Part shown: piece after piece, positions 10,634 through 21,001 of the stretch
How positions within the stretch are numbered: position 1 is the first letter of the stretch
How the letters are laid out: each line of letters starts with the position of its first letter
DNA from: an uncultured Pelagibacteraceae bacterium
GTDB taxonomy: Bacteria; Pseudomonadota; Alphaproteobacteria; Pelagibacterales; Pelagibacteraceae
Assembly (NCBI GenBank): GCA_902519255.1
Contig: CABYIV010000002.1
Coordinates: 77,588 to 141,587, forward strand
Direction of reading: 5' to 3'
Length of the DNA: 64,000 nt
Program-made: the position numbers and the translations under genes
Notes under the pieces: model-generated
What the model was told of the DNA's origin: nothing
What the model saw: the letters and a program-made list of their open reading frames with translations, nothing else
Database searches by the model: none

Positions 10634-12442
10634 CTACTCTTTGTTTATCCTTAATACACCTATAAATGCTTCTTGAGGTATCTCAACTTTTCCAAATTGC
10701 TTTGCTCTAGCTTTACCTTTTTTCTGTTTTTCAAGCAGTTTTCTTTTTCTATCTGTCGCTCCACCTCCGTGAATTTTCGTTAACACATCTTTTTTAAAAC
10801 CTTTGATGGTTTCTCTAGCGATAATTTTACCACCAATAGCTGCTTGAATTGGTATCATAAAGTTGTGTCTTGGAATTAAGTTTTTTAATTTTTCACAGAC
10901 CTCTCTACCTGTAGTTTGAGCAAAATCTTTATGTATCATCATTGCAAGAGCATCAACAGGTTCTGAGTTTACAAGTATATTCATTTTTACTAGATGTCCT
11001 TCTTTGTGATCAATAATTTCATAATCAAAACTAGCATATCCACTTGTCATAGATTTAAGACGATCATTAAAATCAAATACAACTTCATTTAAGGGTATCT
11101 CATAATTAATTACTGCACGATTTCCTGAATAACTTAAATTAGTTTGAATACCTCTTTTATTTTGACATAACTTAATAATTGATCCCAAGTATTGGTCTGG
11201 AGTGATAATTGTGGCTTTAATCCATGGTTCTTCAATAAATTTTATATAAGTAGGATCTGGTAAATTTGATGGATTTTGAAGCTCAATAATTTCACCATTA
11301 TTTAAGTGAACTTTATAAACAACACCAGGTGTTGTAGTTAATAAATTTATATCAAATTCTCTTTCAAGTCTTTCTGTGATTATTTCAAGGTGTAAAAGAC
11401 CTAAAAATCCACATCTAAAACCAAGTCCTAAGGCAGATGATGATTCTGCTTCATAAGAAAAACTTGCGTCATTTAATTGTAATTTAGCAAGTCCATCTTT
11501 TAACTTTTGATATTCTGAACTATCTACAGGAAATAAACCGCAAAAAACCACTGGCTTACTTGGTTTAAAACCTGGTAATGCATCTAGTAGAGGATTTTCT
11601 GCATCGCATATAGTATCTCCGACTTTAGTTTCTGATAAAATTTTAATTCCAGTTGTAATAAAACCTATTTCTCCAGCGTTAAGTTCACTCACATCTTTTG
11701 CCTTAGGTGTAAAAACACCAACTTTTTCTACAATATATTCCTGATTTGTAGACATCATTTTTATTTTCATATTTTTTTTTAGTTTTCCGTCTATAATTCT
11801 AACCAATATAACCACTCCAAGATAAGTGTCATACCAGCTATCAACTAATAAACATTTTAATTTGCTATTTTTTTCACCTTTAGGTCCCGGTAAAGAGTTG
11901 ATAATTTGCTCAAGAATTTCATCTATTCCTTGTCCAGTTTTTCCAGAGCAAGGAACAGAATTAGATGTGTCTATGCCAATAACATCTTCAATTTGATTAT
12001 TTGTTCTCTCAAGATCAGATGCCGGTAGATCAATTTTATTTAACACTGGAATAATCTCATGATTTATATCAAGTGCTTGATATACATTTGCAAGTGTTTG
12101 AGCTTCTACCCCTTGAGTACTATCTACAATTAATATTGAGCCCTCACACGCATAAAGGCTTCTACTAACTTCATAACTAAAATCTACATGTCCTGGGGTG
12201 TCTATAATATTTAAAATATAATTTTTGCCATTTTTAGCTTTATAATTTAATTTAACTGTTTGTGCTTTAATTGTTATCCCTCTCTCTCTTTCTATATCCA
12301 TAGAGTCAAGCACTTGAGATTTCATTTCTCTATCACTCAGACCTCCACATTTATGAATTATTCTGTCAGCTATAGTTGATTTACCATGATCTATATGAGC
12401 TATAATTGCAAAATTCCTAATGTTGTCTATTGTATTACCCAT
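10634..12442 (-). CDS. lepA: Elongation factor 4 (LepA), ribosomal back-translocase GTPase
   Basis: LepA is an EF-G-like GTPase acting on ribosomes. The 602-residue length is normal. GTPase motifs are G1 AHIDHGKST at about 15-23, the G2 region [12 protein letters not shown]3 [12 protein letters not shown] and G4 NKIDLP. The LepA-specific C-terminal domain is present, ending with the basic [28 protein letters not shown] stretch and [10 protein letters not shown]. It lies two bases downstream of pheT and just upstream of tRNA-Ser in the long leftward translation cluster. Confidence 0.96.
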   Translation of the reverse strand: MGNTIDNIRNFAIIAHIDHGKSTIADRIIHKCGGLSDREMKSQVLDSMDIERERGITIKAQTVKLNYKAKNGKNYILNIIDTPGHVDFSYEVSRSLYACEGSILIVDSTQGVEAQTLANVYQALDINHEIIPVLNKIDLPASDLERTNNQIEDVIGIDTSNSVPCSGKTGQGIDEILEQIINSLPGPKGEKNSKLKCLLVDSWYDTYLGVVILVRIIDGKLKKNMKIKMMSTNQEYIVEKVGVFTPKAKDVSELNAGEIGFITTGIKILSETKVGDTICDAENPLLDALPGFKPSKPVVFCGLFPVDSSEYQKLKDGLAKLQLNDASFSYEAESSSALGLGFRCGFLGLLHLEIITERLEREFDINLLTTTPGVVYKVHLNNGEIIELQNPSNLPDPTYIKFIEEPWIKATIITPDQYLGSIIKLCQNKRGIQTNLSYSGNRAVINYEIPLNEVVFDFNDRLKSMTSGYASFDYEIIDHKEGHLVKMNILVNSEPVDALAMMIHKDFAQTTGREVCEKLKNLIPRHNFMIPIQAAIGGKIIARETIKGFKKDVLTKIHGGGATDRKRKLLEKQKKGKARAKQFGKVEIPQEAFIGVLRINKE

Positions 12443-12444
12443 TT

Positions 12445-14853
12445 TTAGGATCTAATTTTTGCGCCAGACTTTGACTCAACTGAAGAGATAATTAGTTTAT
12501 TAATGTTGTCCAGGTCATTTTCATTTAATGTTTTTTCTTCTGACTGAATAGTTACATTAACAGCTATAGATTTTTTTCCCTCTGGTATATTTTCTCCCTC
12601 AAATACATCAAATACTCTTACTGACTTAATTAATCTGTTATCAGCAGATTTAATTATATTAACTAATTCTTGAGATTTAAAATTTTTATTAATAATAAAT
12701 GCAAAATCTCTCTCTGATTTTTGGAAATCAGAAAATTTATATTCAGATTTTGAATCTTTTATTTTTTGTTTCGACTCTTTTATGTGATCAAGACAAATTT
12801 CAAATATTACTAAACCTTCAGTATTTATATCTAATTTTTTTATTATGTTTGGATGTATCTCACCAAAATATGCTAAAGCTTTCTTTTCGTTTTTATTTTG
12901 GTATACTCCTCCAGATTTTCCTGGGTGATAGTAAGAAGGAGTTTTATCATCTATAACAATATCATCTTTATTAATCCCTATTTCACAAAGACTTTGTATT
13001 ACATCTTTTTTTACGTCAAATGTGTCTACAATTCTCTCTTTATCATTCCAAGATAGTCTTGAAATCTTTCCTGCTCTTACAGCACCAATAACAGTCAGTT
13101 GATCTCCAGGATTTTTTCCTTTAAACGCTGGACCAATTTCAAATAAAGAAATATCTTTAAATCCTCTATCTAAATTTTTCTTTAAATAAAATATCAAATT
13201 TGGAAAAATAGAGTTTCTTAAAACATTTAGATCTGAACTAATCGGATTTACAATTGGTATTTCTTCATCATTTTCTCTAAACAATTGATTAATTTTAGTG
13301 TCAGTAAATGACCATGTCACAGTTTCTAAATAACCTTTTGATGCTATAGATCTTTGTAAAAAATGAAATAATTTCTGATAATAATTAAGTGTTGGCTTTA
13401 ATCTTGTCTTAATAGGTTCTGAAGTATTAATATGTTCGTAGCCTTTTATTCTCACTATTTCTTCAACAATATCAATTGATTGAGTTATGTCTGGTCTCCA
13501 AGAAGGTACTACTAACTTTAAAATTTTTTTATTCTTAGATACATTAAAACCTAGCTTTTCTAGTATTTTAATTAATTCTTTATTTTCAACATTAAATCCA
13601 GTCGTTTTTTCAAAAAGAAATGGGTCAAAATTAATTATTGTTTTTTTATAATTTTCAATTTTTTTAACATCTAAATTACTAATTTCGCCTCCACAAATTT
13701 GTTTTATTAGCTCAGAAGCTTTGATTAATCCTTCTTCAATTGACAAAGGATCTATGCCTCTTTCGAATCTGAATTTTGCATCTGTATCTATATTTAATTG
13801 TTTAGAGGTTTTTCTTATTGAACGTGGTAAAAAATAAGCAGATTCTAATAATATGTTTTTAGTCGAATATTCTGTTCCAGATCTTGTCCCACCAATTATG
13901 CCACCAAGACCAAGGACTCCAGATCTGTCAGAAATAACGCACATATCATTTTCTAAAATGTATTTTTTATTATCCAAGGCTTCAAAGCTTTCTCCTTTAG
14001 AAGAACTTCTAACAATAATTTCATTATCTATTTTATCTGCATCATAAGCGTGTAATGGTCTATTTAAATCGAACATTACATAATTAGTAATATCGACTAT
14101 CGCAGATATTGGTTTTTGGCCTAAAGACAGAATTTTATCTTTTAGCCATTTTGGACTCTCTATATTTGTTACACCTTTTATTAAACAACTTCCAAATATT
14201 GTGCATCCTTGGGCTTTTTCTTTTTTTATTGTTACATTTATATTTTGATTACCTCTATATTTTAAATTGGATTTTTTATTAATTTTTAATTTACCAGCAC
14301 CAGCAGCGGATAAATCTCTTGCAATTCCTCTAACCCCTAAACAATCTGGTCTATTGGGAGTAATTGATAAATCTATTATTTTTTCAGAAATGTTTTTAAA
14401 ATATTTTTCTCCAATTTTATTTGCATATTTATTGTTTTTTAATTCTATTATTCCGTCACTTTCATTGGATAATTGTAATTCTGATTCAGAACAGAGCATT
14501 CCATATGATGTTACACCTCTTATTTTACTTACAGATAATTTCATCTGATTTTTAGGAATAATCGATCCTGGAGGTGCATAAACTGTCAAAAGACCATTTT
14601 TTGCATTTGGAGCTCCACATACTACTTCAATTGTTTTTTCACCACCTATGTCAACATCACATAACTTCAATCTGTCTGCATTTGGATGGGTTTTGGCGTT
14701 TATAATTTTTGCGACGATAAAAGTATCTAACTCAGATGTAGAACTCTCAAAACTTTCTACTTCTAGACCAATATTAGTTAATTTATCTATTATTTGATTA
14801 TTATTAAAGTTTGTATCAAGATGGTTTTTTAACCAGTCAACTGTGAACTTCAT
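12445..14853 (-). CDS. pheT: Phenylalanyl-tRNA synthetase beta subunit
   Basis: With PheS it forms the alpha2-beta2 enzyme charging tRNA-Phe. The 802-residue product has the N-terminal tRNA-binding OB domain ([18 protein letters not shown] at about 51-68), B3/B4 editing domain with [22 protein letters not shown] sequence (SITPNRPDC at about 160), the central B5 segment [11 protein letters not shown], and the C-terminal ferredoxin-like anticodon-binding domain ([10 protein letters not shown] to the end). It overlaps pheS by 4 bases (ATGA), so translation is coupled. All expected domains are present. Confidence 0.96.
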   Translation of the reverse strand: MKFTVDWLKNHLDTNFNNNQIIDKLTNIGLEVESFESSTSELDTFIVAKIINAKTHPNADRLKLCDVDIGGEKTIEVVCGAPNAKNGLLTVYAPPGSIIPKNQMKLSVSKIRGVTSYGMLCSESELQLSNESDGIIELKNNKYANKIGEKYFKNISEKIIDLSITPNRPDCLGVRGIARDLSAAGAGKLKINKKSNLKYRGNQNINVTIKKEKAQGCTIFGSCLIKGVTNIESPKWLKDKILSLGQKPISAIVDITNYVMFDLNRPLHAYDADKIDNEIIVRSSSKGESFEALDNKKYILENDMCVISDRSGVLGLGGIIGGTRSGTEYSTKNILLESAYFLPRSIRKTSKQLNIDTDAKFRFERGIDPLSIEEGLIKASELIKQICGGEISNLDVKKIENYKKTIINFDPFLFEKTTGFNVENKELIKILEKLGFNVSKNKKILKLVVPSWRPDITQSIDIVEEIVRIKGYEHINTSEPIKTRLKPTLNYYQKLFHFLQRSIASKGYLETVTWSFTDTKINQLFRENDEEIPIVNPISSDLNVLRNSIFPNLIFYLKKNLDRGFKDISLFEIGPAFKGKNPGDQLTVIGAVRAGKISRLSWNDKERIVDTFDVKKDVIQSLCEIGINKDDIVIDDKTPSYYHPGKSGGVYQNKNEKKALAYFGEIHPNIIKKLDINTEGLVIFEICLDHIKESKQKIKDSKSEYKFSDFQKSERDFAFIINKNFKSQELVNIIKSADNRLIKSVRVFDVFEGENIPEGKKSIAVNVTIQSEEKTLNENDLDNINKLIISSVESKSGAKIRS

Positions 14854-15917
14854 CTACTCAGTCCTCTATAATTTGAAGGAACATCCAATGGATCAAAGCC
14901 AAAGTGACTTAACCATCTATAATCAGTCTCAAAAAAGGCTCTTAAATCATTAATTCCATATTTTAACATTCCCAGTCTGTCTATACCAATTCCGAAGGCA
15001 TATCCTTGATATTTATTTGGATTAACTTTTACATTTTTTAAAACATTTGGATGAACCATTCCACAGCCTAGAATTTCTAACCATTTATTACCTTCGCCAA
15101 TTACTATTTTTCCATTTTTAATTTCATATCCTATATCTACTTCTGCTGAAGGTTCTGTAAATGGAAAATGACTTGGTCTAAATCTCATTTTAATTTTATC
15201 AACTTCAAAAAACTCCTTAATAAAATAATTTAAACATCCTTTTAAATGTCCCATATTTATATTCTTATCTATATGTAGACCTTCAACTTGATGGAACATT
15301 GGAGCATGAGTTTGATCACTATCTGATCTATAAGTTCTTCCTGGTGCAATAATTTTAAAAGGGGGCTTGCCTTTTAACATAGTTCTTACCTGAACTGGGG
15401 ATGTGTGTGTTCTTAAAAGTAATTCCTTATTATTATCAAGATAAAAAGTATCATGCATATCTCTAGCTGGATGATTATCTGGTGTATTTAATGCTGTAAA
15501 ATTATTATATTCATTTTCAACATCTGGGCCTTCCTCAACACTAAATCCAATTTCAGAAAATATAGATGAAATTTCATCTATCACCTGAGAGACTGGGTGA
15601 ATTTTACCAATTTCAATATTTCTCTCTGGAAGAGTTACATCAATTTTTTCTTTCTCAAGTTTAAAATTAATTTCTTTAGTTTCTATTTCTTGAATTTTGA
15701 TTGATATTTTGTTTTGAAGTTCGTTTTTAATATTATTTAAATCTGAAGCTAATTTTTTTCTTTCCTCTACAGAAATCGAACTTAATTTTTTAAATTCGTT
15801 GGATATAATTCCATTTTTTCCAAATAGTTCAGATTTTATGTTATTTACTTTATCAATATTATTTTCTGTATTAAGCTTATCGATATAATCATCTTTTATT
15901 TTTTTAATATCAGACAT
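14850..15917 (-). CDS. pheS: Phenylalanyl-tRNA synthetase alpha subunit
   Basis: This is the catalytic subunit of PheRS, 355 residues. After an N-terminal coiled-coil (about 1-90, rich in Lys/Glu/Ile) comes the class II core: motif 2 [21 protein letters not shown] and motif 3 [20 protein letters not shown] near the C-terminus, with the FHQVEG phenylalanine-site segment. It follows rplT by 43 bases, continuing the classic thrS-infC-rpmI-rplT-pheS-pheT arrangement. Confidence 0.96.
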   Translation of the reverse strand: MSDIKKIKDDYIDKLNTENNIDKVNNIKSELFGKNGIISNEFKKLSSISVEERKKLASDLNNIKNELQNKISIKIQEIETKEINFKLEKEKIDVTLPERNIEIGKIHPVSQVIDEISSIFSEIGFSVEEGPDVENEYNNFTALNTPDNHPARDMHDTFYLDNNKELLLRTHTSPVQVRTMLKGKPPFKIIAPGRTYRSDSDQTHAPMFHQVEGLHIDKNINMGHLKGCLNYFIKEFFEVDKIKMRFRPSHFPFTEPSAEVDIGYEIKNGKIVIGEGNKWLEILGCGMVHPNVLKNVKVNPNKYQGYAFGIGIDRLGMLKYGINDLRAFFETDYRWLSHFGFDPLDVPSNYRGLSR

Positions 15918-15960
15918 TCTAATAGAATATTTGTTAAAGAAAGAAAAACAATAGTCTTGA

Positions 15961-16317
15961 TTAATTTAATGCTGCTCGAGCCTTTTTAACTATAGTTTTG
16001 AATGCTTCAGGGTTATCGTAAGCAATTTCTGCAAGAATTTTTCTATCTAATTTAATTCCTGATTTGCTTAAACCATTAATAAACTTTGAATATGTTATAC
16101 CTTCGGATCTAACACCAGCATTAATCCTTTGAATCCACAGCGATTTGAAATCCCTTTTTTTATTTCTTCTATCTCTATAAGCATACTGCATAGCTTTTTC
16201 CATTGCTTGTCTTGCAACTCTTATAGTATTTTTTCTTCTTCCCCACTGACCTTTAACAGCTTTTAAAACTTTTTTGTGTTTAGCTCTGCTTGTAACTCCT
16301 CTTTTAACTCTTGCCAT
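15961..16317 (-). CDS. rplT: 50S ribosomal protein L20
   Basis: L20 binds 23S rRNA early in large-subunit assembly and in some bacteria represses its own operon. The 118 residues match the family from [16 protein letters not shown] through [32 protein letters not shown] and the C-terminal [10 protein letters not shown]. It begins one base after the rpmI stop. I see no obvious L20 operator mimic but did not fold the leader. Confidence 0.98.
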   Translation of the reverse strand: MARVKRGVTSRAKHKKVLKAVKGQWGRRKNTIRVARQAMEKAMQYAYRDRRNKKRDFKSLWIQRINAGVRSEGITYSKFINGLSKSGIKLDRKILAEIAYDNPEAFKTIVKKARAALN

Positions 16318-16318
16318 T

Positions 16319-16525
16319 TTATCCTCTTAAGCTGTAAGGCATATAGGATTTTACTATCTTACCATCTTGTTTAGATAAAACAGTTGTGCCTCTTTGTTTT
16401 CTAATTTGTGAATTGGTTCTTTTAATCATGCCATGTCTTTTTCCAGCCTGTGGGGTAATAACCTTACCTTTAGCTGAAATTTTAAATCTTTTTTTAGCTG
16501 AACTTTTTGTTTTTAACTTGGGCAT
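16319..16525 (-). CDS. rpmI: 50S ribosomal protein L35
   Basis: A 68-residue basic protein starting [16 protein letters not shown], with the family's KRHGMIKRT core and a C-terminal MPYSLRG-like end. Position between infC and rplT is the universal one. A 52-base spacer separates it from the infC stop. Confidence 0.97.
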   Translation of the reverse strand: MPKLKTKSSAKKRFKISAKGKVITPQAGKRHGMIKRTNSQIRKQRGTTVLSKQDGKIVKSYMPYSLRG

Positions 16526-16577
16526 AATTTTTGGGGTTATACAAATATTAAATTAAATTTACAACTAGAAATATGGC

Positions 16578-17123
16578 TTATAAAGGCTGGATTACCATTA
16601 TCATTTGCTTTCCATCAAATTTTGGCTGAAGCTCTACTCTTCCAATAGTCTCCATGTCTGCCTTAATTTTATCCATTAATTCATTGCCAAGGTTTGAATG
16701 TTGTAACTCTCTCCCTTTAAACCTTATTGTAAATTTGACTTTATCACCTTTTGCCAAAAATTTCTGAGCATTTTTAATTTTGAAAGTGTAGTCATGGACT
16801 TCTGTTACTGGCCTTAATTTTATTTCTTTTAATTCAATTTTCTTTTGTTTTTTTTTTGCCTTGTTAGCTTTTTTTTGTGCATCGTATTTATATTTGCCCA
16901 TATCCATAATTTTACAGACAGGCGGTTTTGCATTCGGAGCAATTTCAATTAAATCTAATCCTTCATTTTTTGCTTTATTGATAGCTTCGTTTAAATTTAA
17001 AATTCCTAAATTTTCTCCATCACTTGCAATAACTTGAACTTCATTTGATGTAATCCTGTTGTTAGACCTTGGGCCTCTTGCTTTAGTTCTTTTTTGAAAA
17101 TAATTTTGTTTAAAATCTGCCAC
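16578..17123 (-). CDS. infC: Translation initiation factor IF-3
   Basis: IF-3 binds the 30S subunit and monitors start-codon selection. The 181-residue product has the N-domain (GPRSNNRIT, GILNLNEAI, DLIEIAPNAKPPVCKIMDMGKYKYD), a Lys-rich linker (NKAKKKQKKIELKEIKLRP) and the C-domain ending ELQPKFDGKQMIMVIQP. The start is a GTG immediately after the thrS stop. Many bacteria use a rare AUU start for autoregulation; none is in frame here, so GTG is the supported choice. Confidence 0.95.
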   Translation of the reverse strand: MADFKQNYFQKRTKARGPRSNNRITSNEVQVIASDGENLGILNLNEAINKAKNEGLDLIEIAPNAKPPVCKIMDMGKYKYDAQKKANKAKKKQKKIELKEIKLRPVTEVHDYTFKIKNAQKFLAKGDKVKFTIRFKGRELQHSNLGNELMDKIKADMETIGRVELQPKFDGKQMIMVIQPL

Positions 17124-19043
17124 TTAGATTGAAGGGGCTTTATTTAGATCTAAATATTTTTTTATAAATTCTTTCAAAGCCATATTTTCTTGTTTATTAG
17201 AGTCCAATCTTCTAATAGTTACACTGTTGGAGTCAACTTCTTTTTTTCCACAAATCAACAACATTGGTACTTTTGTTAAAGAATGATCTCTTATTTTATA
17301 ATTTAAATTATGATTTTTAAGATCCACCTCGACAATCAAACCACTCCGTTTTAATTCTTTAGCTACACTTTTAGCATATTCGTCAAAATCACTAGAGATT
17401 GGAATAACTACAGCCTGTAAAGGTGAGATCCAAAATGGCAACTTGCCTGCATAATTCTCTATAAGGATACCTATGAACCTTTCTAAAGATCCAAATAATG
17501 CTCTGTGTAACATTACAGGTACTTTTTTAGTTCCATCTTTATCAACAAAAGAAGCTCCTAATCTACCTGGTAAATTTAAATCTACTTGCAAGGTTCCACA
17601 CTGCCAATCTCTACCGATTGCATCTCTTAAAACAAATTCAATTTTCGGTCCATAAAATGCGCCCTCACCTTTGTTAATTGAGTACTCTAACTTTGTCGCT
17701 TTGATTGCTTCTAACAATGCAGCCTCTGACTTATCCCAAACTTTATCGTCTCCAACTCTTAAATCTGGTCTATCTGAATATTTTAAAATAACATCTTCAA
17801 ACCCAAGATCTTTATAAATTTCTAAAATTAAATTTGTAACACTCAAACATTCTTCAGTAATTTGCTCTTCTGTACAAAAAATATGTGCATCATCTTGGGT
17901 AAAGGCTCTTACACGTAATAATCCATGCAATGCACCTGAAGGTTCATATCTGTGAACTTTTCCGAATTCTGACATTTTTAAAGGTAAGTCTCTATAACTT
18001 TTAAGTCCTTGATTAAATACTTGAACACACCCAGGACAATTCATGGGTTTAATTGCAAATACTTTTTCATCTGGTGTAGTTGAAGTATACATATTAGCTC
18101 CAAATTTTTCCCAGTGGCCAGATTTTTCCCACAAAGATCTATCAAGTATTTCTGGCGTATTTATCTCTTTGTAACCATCGTGATCTTGTTTCATTCTCAT
18201 ATAAGAAACTAGTTTTTGGAACAAATTCCACCCTTTCTGGTGCCAAAATACAGATCCAGGACTTTCTTCTCTAAAATGAAATAAATCCATCTCTTTTCCA
18301 ATTTTTCTATGATCTCTTTTTTCTGCTTCCTCAATTCTCTGAAGATAAAGGTCTAATTCTTTTTGAGTTGCCCAACCAGTACCATATATTCTTTGAAGCA
18401 TTTCATTATTAGAGTCACCTCGCCAATAAGCTCCAGATACTTTTGTCAATTTAAAAGCTTTGCCTATTTTACCAGAAGAAACTAAATGAGGACCTCTACA
18501 TAAATCATGCCATGTTTCGCCATGATAATAAACCGTAAGTTCTTCGTTTTTAGGAATGCTCTCAATTATCTCAGCTTTATATTTTTCTCCAATTTTTTTA
18601 AAATGACTTATTGCTTTATCTCTCTCCCAAACTTCTTTTCTTGTTTTTACATCTTTATCTATTATCTCTGACATTTTTTTTTCAATTTTTTTTAGGTCAT
18701 CGCTAGTAAAAGGCTCTTTTCTTGCAAAATCATAGTAAAATCCATTTTCTATAACTGGCCCAATTGTTACCTGTGTGCCAGGGTAAAGTTCTTGAACGGC
18801 CATAGCCATTATATGTGCAGTATCATGTCTGATAACTTCTAAACCTTCTGGATCTTTAGCTGTAAATATTTTAATAGAACAATCATTTTCAATAACAGTA
18901 TATAAATCTTTAAGTTCACCGTTGATGCTCATTACTAAAGCTTGCTTACCTAAAGACTTGCTAATTTTTTCAGCAACCTCAGTACCTGTTATACTTTTTT
19001 CAAAGTTTAGTTTCTTTCCATTTGGTAGTGTAATATTTGGCAT
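17124..19043 (-). CDS. thrS: Threonyl-tRNA synthetase
   Basis: It charges tRNA-Thr and edits mischarged serine. The 639-residue length is typical. Domains in order are TGS (1-61, MPNITLPNGKKL), the N2 editing domain with HDTAHIMAMAV and later YYHGETWHDLCRGPH, and the class II core with zinc ligand Cys in MNCPGC, motif 2 RYEPSGALHGLLRVRAFTQDD, and motif 3 VPVMLHRALFGSLERFIGILIE, then the anticodon-binding domain. Its start shares one base with the stop of the upstream glycosyltransferase (TAATG). Confidence 0.97.
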   Translation of the reverse strand: MPNITLPNGKKLNFEKSITGTEVAEKISKSLGKQALVMSINGELKDLYTVIENDCSIKIFTAKDPEGLEVIRHDTAHIMAMAVQELYPGTQVTIGPVIENGFYYDFARKEPFTSDDLKKIEKKMSEIIDKDVKTRKEVWERDKAISHFKKIGEKYKAEIIESIPKNEELTVYYHGETWHDLCRGPHLVSSGKIGKAFKLTKVSGAYWRGDSNNEMLQRIYGTGWATQKELDLYLQRIEEAEKRDHRKIGKEMDLFHFREESPGSVFWHQKGWNLFQKLVSYMRMKQDHDGYKEINTPEILDRSLWEKSGHWEKFGANMYTSTTPDEKVFAIKPMNCPGCVQVFNQGLKSYRDLPLKMSEFGKVHRYEPSGALHGLLRVRAFTQDDAHIFCTEEQITEECLSVTNLILEIYKDLGFEDVILKYSDRPDLRVGDDKVWDKSEAALLEAIKATKLEYSINKGEGAFYGPKIEFVLRDAIGRDWQCGTLQVDLNLPGRLGASFVDKDGTKKVPVMLHRALFGSLERFIGILIENYAGKLPFWISPLQAVVIPISSDFDEYAKSVAKELKRSGLIVEVDLKNHNLNYKIRDHSLTKVPMLLICGKKEVDSNSVTIRRLDSNKQENMALKEFIKKYLDLNKAPSI

Positions 19044-20197
19044 TAGTTTATTAATTTTTTATACTCTGAATAAGTAGAAAAACACATTTTTTCAACATTA
19101 AATTTTGAAACAACATTTTTTCTACCTTCTACGCCCATTTGATTGATAGTCTGTTCATCTAAATTCATAATTTCTATTAATTTTTTTGAAAGATCATCGG
19201 AGTTATTTGCTTCAAATAAAAATCCTGTTTTATTTTCATTTATAGTCTCTTTTGATCCCCCAATATTACTTGCAACAATTGGTTTTTTCATTGCCTGAGC
19301 CTCAACGGATATTCTTCCAAAGGCTTCTGGTTCTATTGATGAGGAAACTATGATGTCTGAAACTTTGTAAGCTAGTGGCATATTTTTACAATGATCTATA
19401 AATTTTACTTGGTTAGTTAATCTGTACTGTTCAGCTAGCCTAATAAGTTTTTTTTTGTAAAGTTCTCTTCCTTGATCGCTCCCAAGAATAATTACATTAA
19501 ATACCTCGTGTCCTAAATTAATATTTACTTTATTAATAGCATCTAAAAACATTTCTTGGCCTTTCCATTCTGTTAATCTTCCAGGTAATAGAACAGTTTT
19601 TCTCTCAATTTTTAGTCCCCATGATTTAGATAATTCATCTTCCTCTGCTTCTATAGTAGTTGATGGATCAAAATAATCAGTATTAATGCCTCTAAATATC
19701 ACCAAGAATTTTTTTCTATCATTAAGGTATTCAGAATAGTTTTCTTTAATATGTGAAAATATAAAATTAGACCCAGCAATAATTAAATCTGATCTCAACA
19801 TTATAGAATTATATAATTTTTTTAATTTACTTTTAAAATTATATGTTCCATGAAATGTAGTTACAAATTTACGTCGTGTGATTTTGGTAGCTAGCAAACA
19901 AGACCATGCAGGCGCTCTACTTCTTGCGTGAACAATATTAATTCCATAAAATAAAATTATTAAAGAGATAATTATTGAATTAAAAAGAACTAAAATTGGG
20001 TTTTTGGAATTAACAGGTAATCTTATATATTTAACTTTTTTTTTATCTATAAACTTTGTTAATTCACCACCGTTGCATATTAAAAACGACTTACAATCAT
20101 TTTCATTTAGATAGTGTGCGATATCATAACAACCTGTTTCTGCGCCGCCGTATCCAAGTTTTGGTATAACTTGCAGAACTTTCAATTTTGGATGCAT
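19043..20197 (-). CDS. Glycosyltransferase family 4 protein
   Basis: A 384-residue GT-B retaining glycosyltransferase, probably working on cell-surface glycans at the inner face of the membrane. The N-terminal domain begins VLQVIPKLGYGGAETGCYD, typical of GT4 acceptor domains. The C-terminal donor domain has LLPGRLTEWKGQ and the EX7E motif in EPEAFGRISVEAQAMKKPIVAS. A hydrophobic stretch at about 69-90 may aid membrane association. It is the first gene of the leftward run, one base overlapping thrS, although no functional link to translation is apparent. Sugar and acceptor cannot be read from sequence. Confidence 0.85.
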   Translation of the reverse strand: MHPKLKVLQVIPKLGYGGAETGCYDIAHYLNENDCKSFLICNGGELTKFIDKKKVKYIRLPVNSKNPILVLFNSIIISLIILFYGINIVHARSRAPAWSCLLATKITRRKFVTTFHGTYNFKSKLKKLYNSIMLRSDLIIAGSNFIFSHIKENYSEYLNDRKKFLVIFRGINTDYFDPSTTIEAEEDELSKSWGLKIERKTVLLPGRLTEWKGQEMFLDAINKVNINLGHEVFNVIILGSDQGRELYKKKLIRLAEQYRLTNQVKFIDHCKNMPLAYKVSDIIVSSSIEPEAFGRISVEAQAMKKPIVASNIGGSKETINENKTGFLFEANNSDDLSKKLIEIMNLDEQTINQMGVEGRKNVVSKFNVEKMCFSTYSEYKKLIN

Positions 20198-20239
20198 ATG
20201 GTAGAGTTATAATATTTCAAATCAATTTTAATACTTTAT

Positions 20240-21001
20240 ATGAAAAAATTTAAATTTCTAAAAATTTCTAAAACAAAAAAACTAAGATATATAAGCAATT
20301 ATTATAAGAAAAATCTTTATATTATATTTTTACCAGGTTTTGCATCCGATATAGAAGGAGATAAACCTAAGAGATTTTTAAACTATGCTAAAAAAAATAA
20401 ATTGGGTTTTTTAGCACTAGAATATTCTGGATATGGAAAATCTTCAGGTGAGTTTACAAAAGGGAATATTTCAACTTGGGCAAATGATGCGAAACTGACT
20501 ATTAAAAAAATAGTTAAAAAAAATGATATAATTTTAATAGGTTCTAGTATGGGTGCTTGGATTTCTTTATTATTATTTAAATCAATTAAAAAACAGATTA
20601 AAGGTTTTGTGGGAATTGGCTCTGCTCCAGAATTTTTAACAAGAATAATGTGGAAAAAATTTTCAAAAAAGACAAAGAGTGAAATTATCAAAAAAGGGAT
20701 TAGCAAAATTAAAAATGGAGGATATGAGTATCTCATAAGTAATCAATTAATTAAAGATGGAAGAAAAAAACAAAATAAAGTTTTGAATGTTGAAATTTCG
20801 ATGAAAATACCTGTTACTATGGTCCATGGTCAAAAAGATGAAGTGGTACCAATTAAATACTCAAGAGAAGTTTTAAAAATCTTCAGCAAAGCAAAAAAAA
20901 AATTAAATATAATTAAGAAGGGTGACCATAGTCTCTCGTCAAAAAAAAATTTAAATATTATATGTAAAGAGTTAGATAATATTATTAAAAATACTAACTA
21001 G
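20240..21001 (+). CDS. Alpha/beta hydrolase
   Basis: A 253-residue serine hydrolase. The oxyanion-side motif FLPGFASDIEGDK (about 31-43), the nucleophile elbow GSSMGAW (Ser at about 103), an acidic residue in HGQKDEVVP and the catalytic His in GDHSLSS give a complete triad. It resembles small esterase/acyl-peptidase-like hydrolases. It is a lone rightward gene between two leftward units; its end overlaps the gltB stop by 8 bases. Substrate is unknown. Confidence 0.85.
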   Translation: MKKFKFLKISKTKKLRYISNYYKKNLYIIFLPGFASDIEGDKPKRFLNYAKKNKLGFLALEYSGYGKSSGEFTKGNISTWANDAKLTIKKIVKKNDIILIGSSMGAWISLLLFKSIKKQIKGFVGIGSAPEFLTRIMWKKFSKKTKSEIIKKGISKIKNGGYEYLISNQLIKDGRKKQNKVLNVEISMKIPVTMVHGQKDEVVPIKYSREVLKIFSKAKKKLNIIKKGDHSLSSKKNLNIICKELDNIIKNTN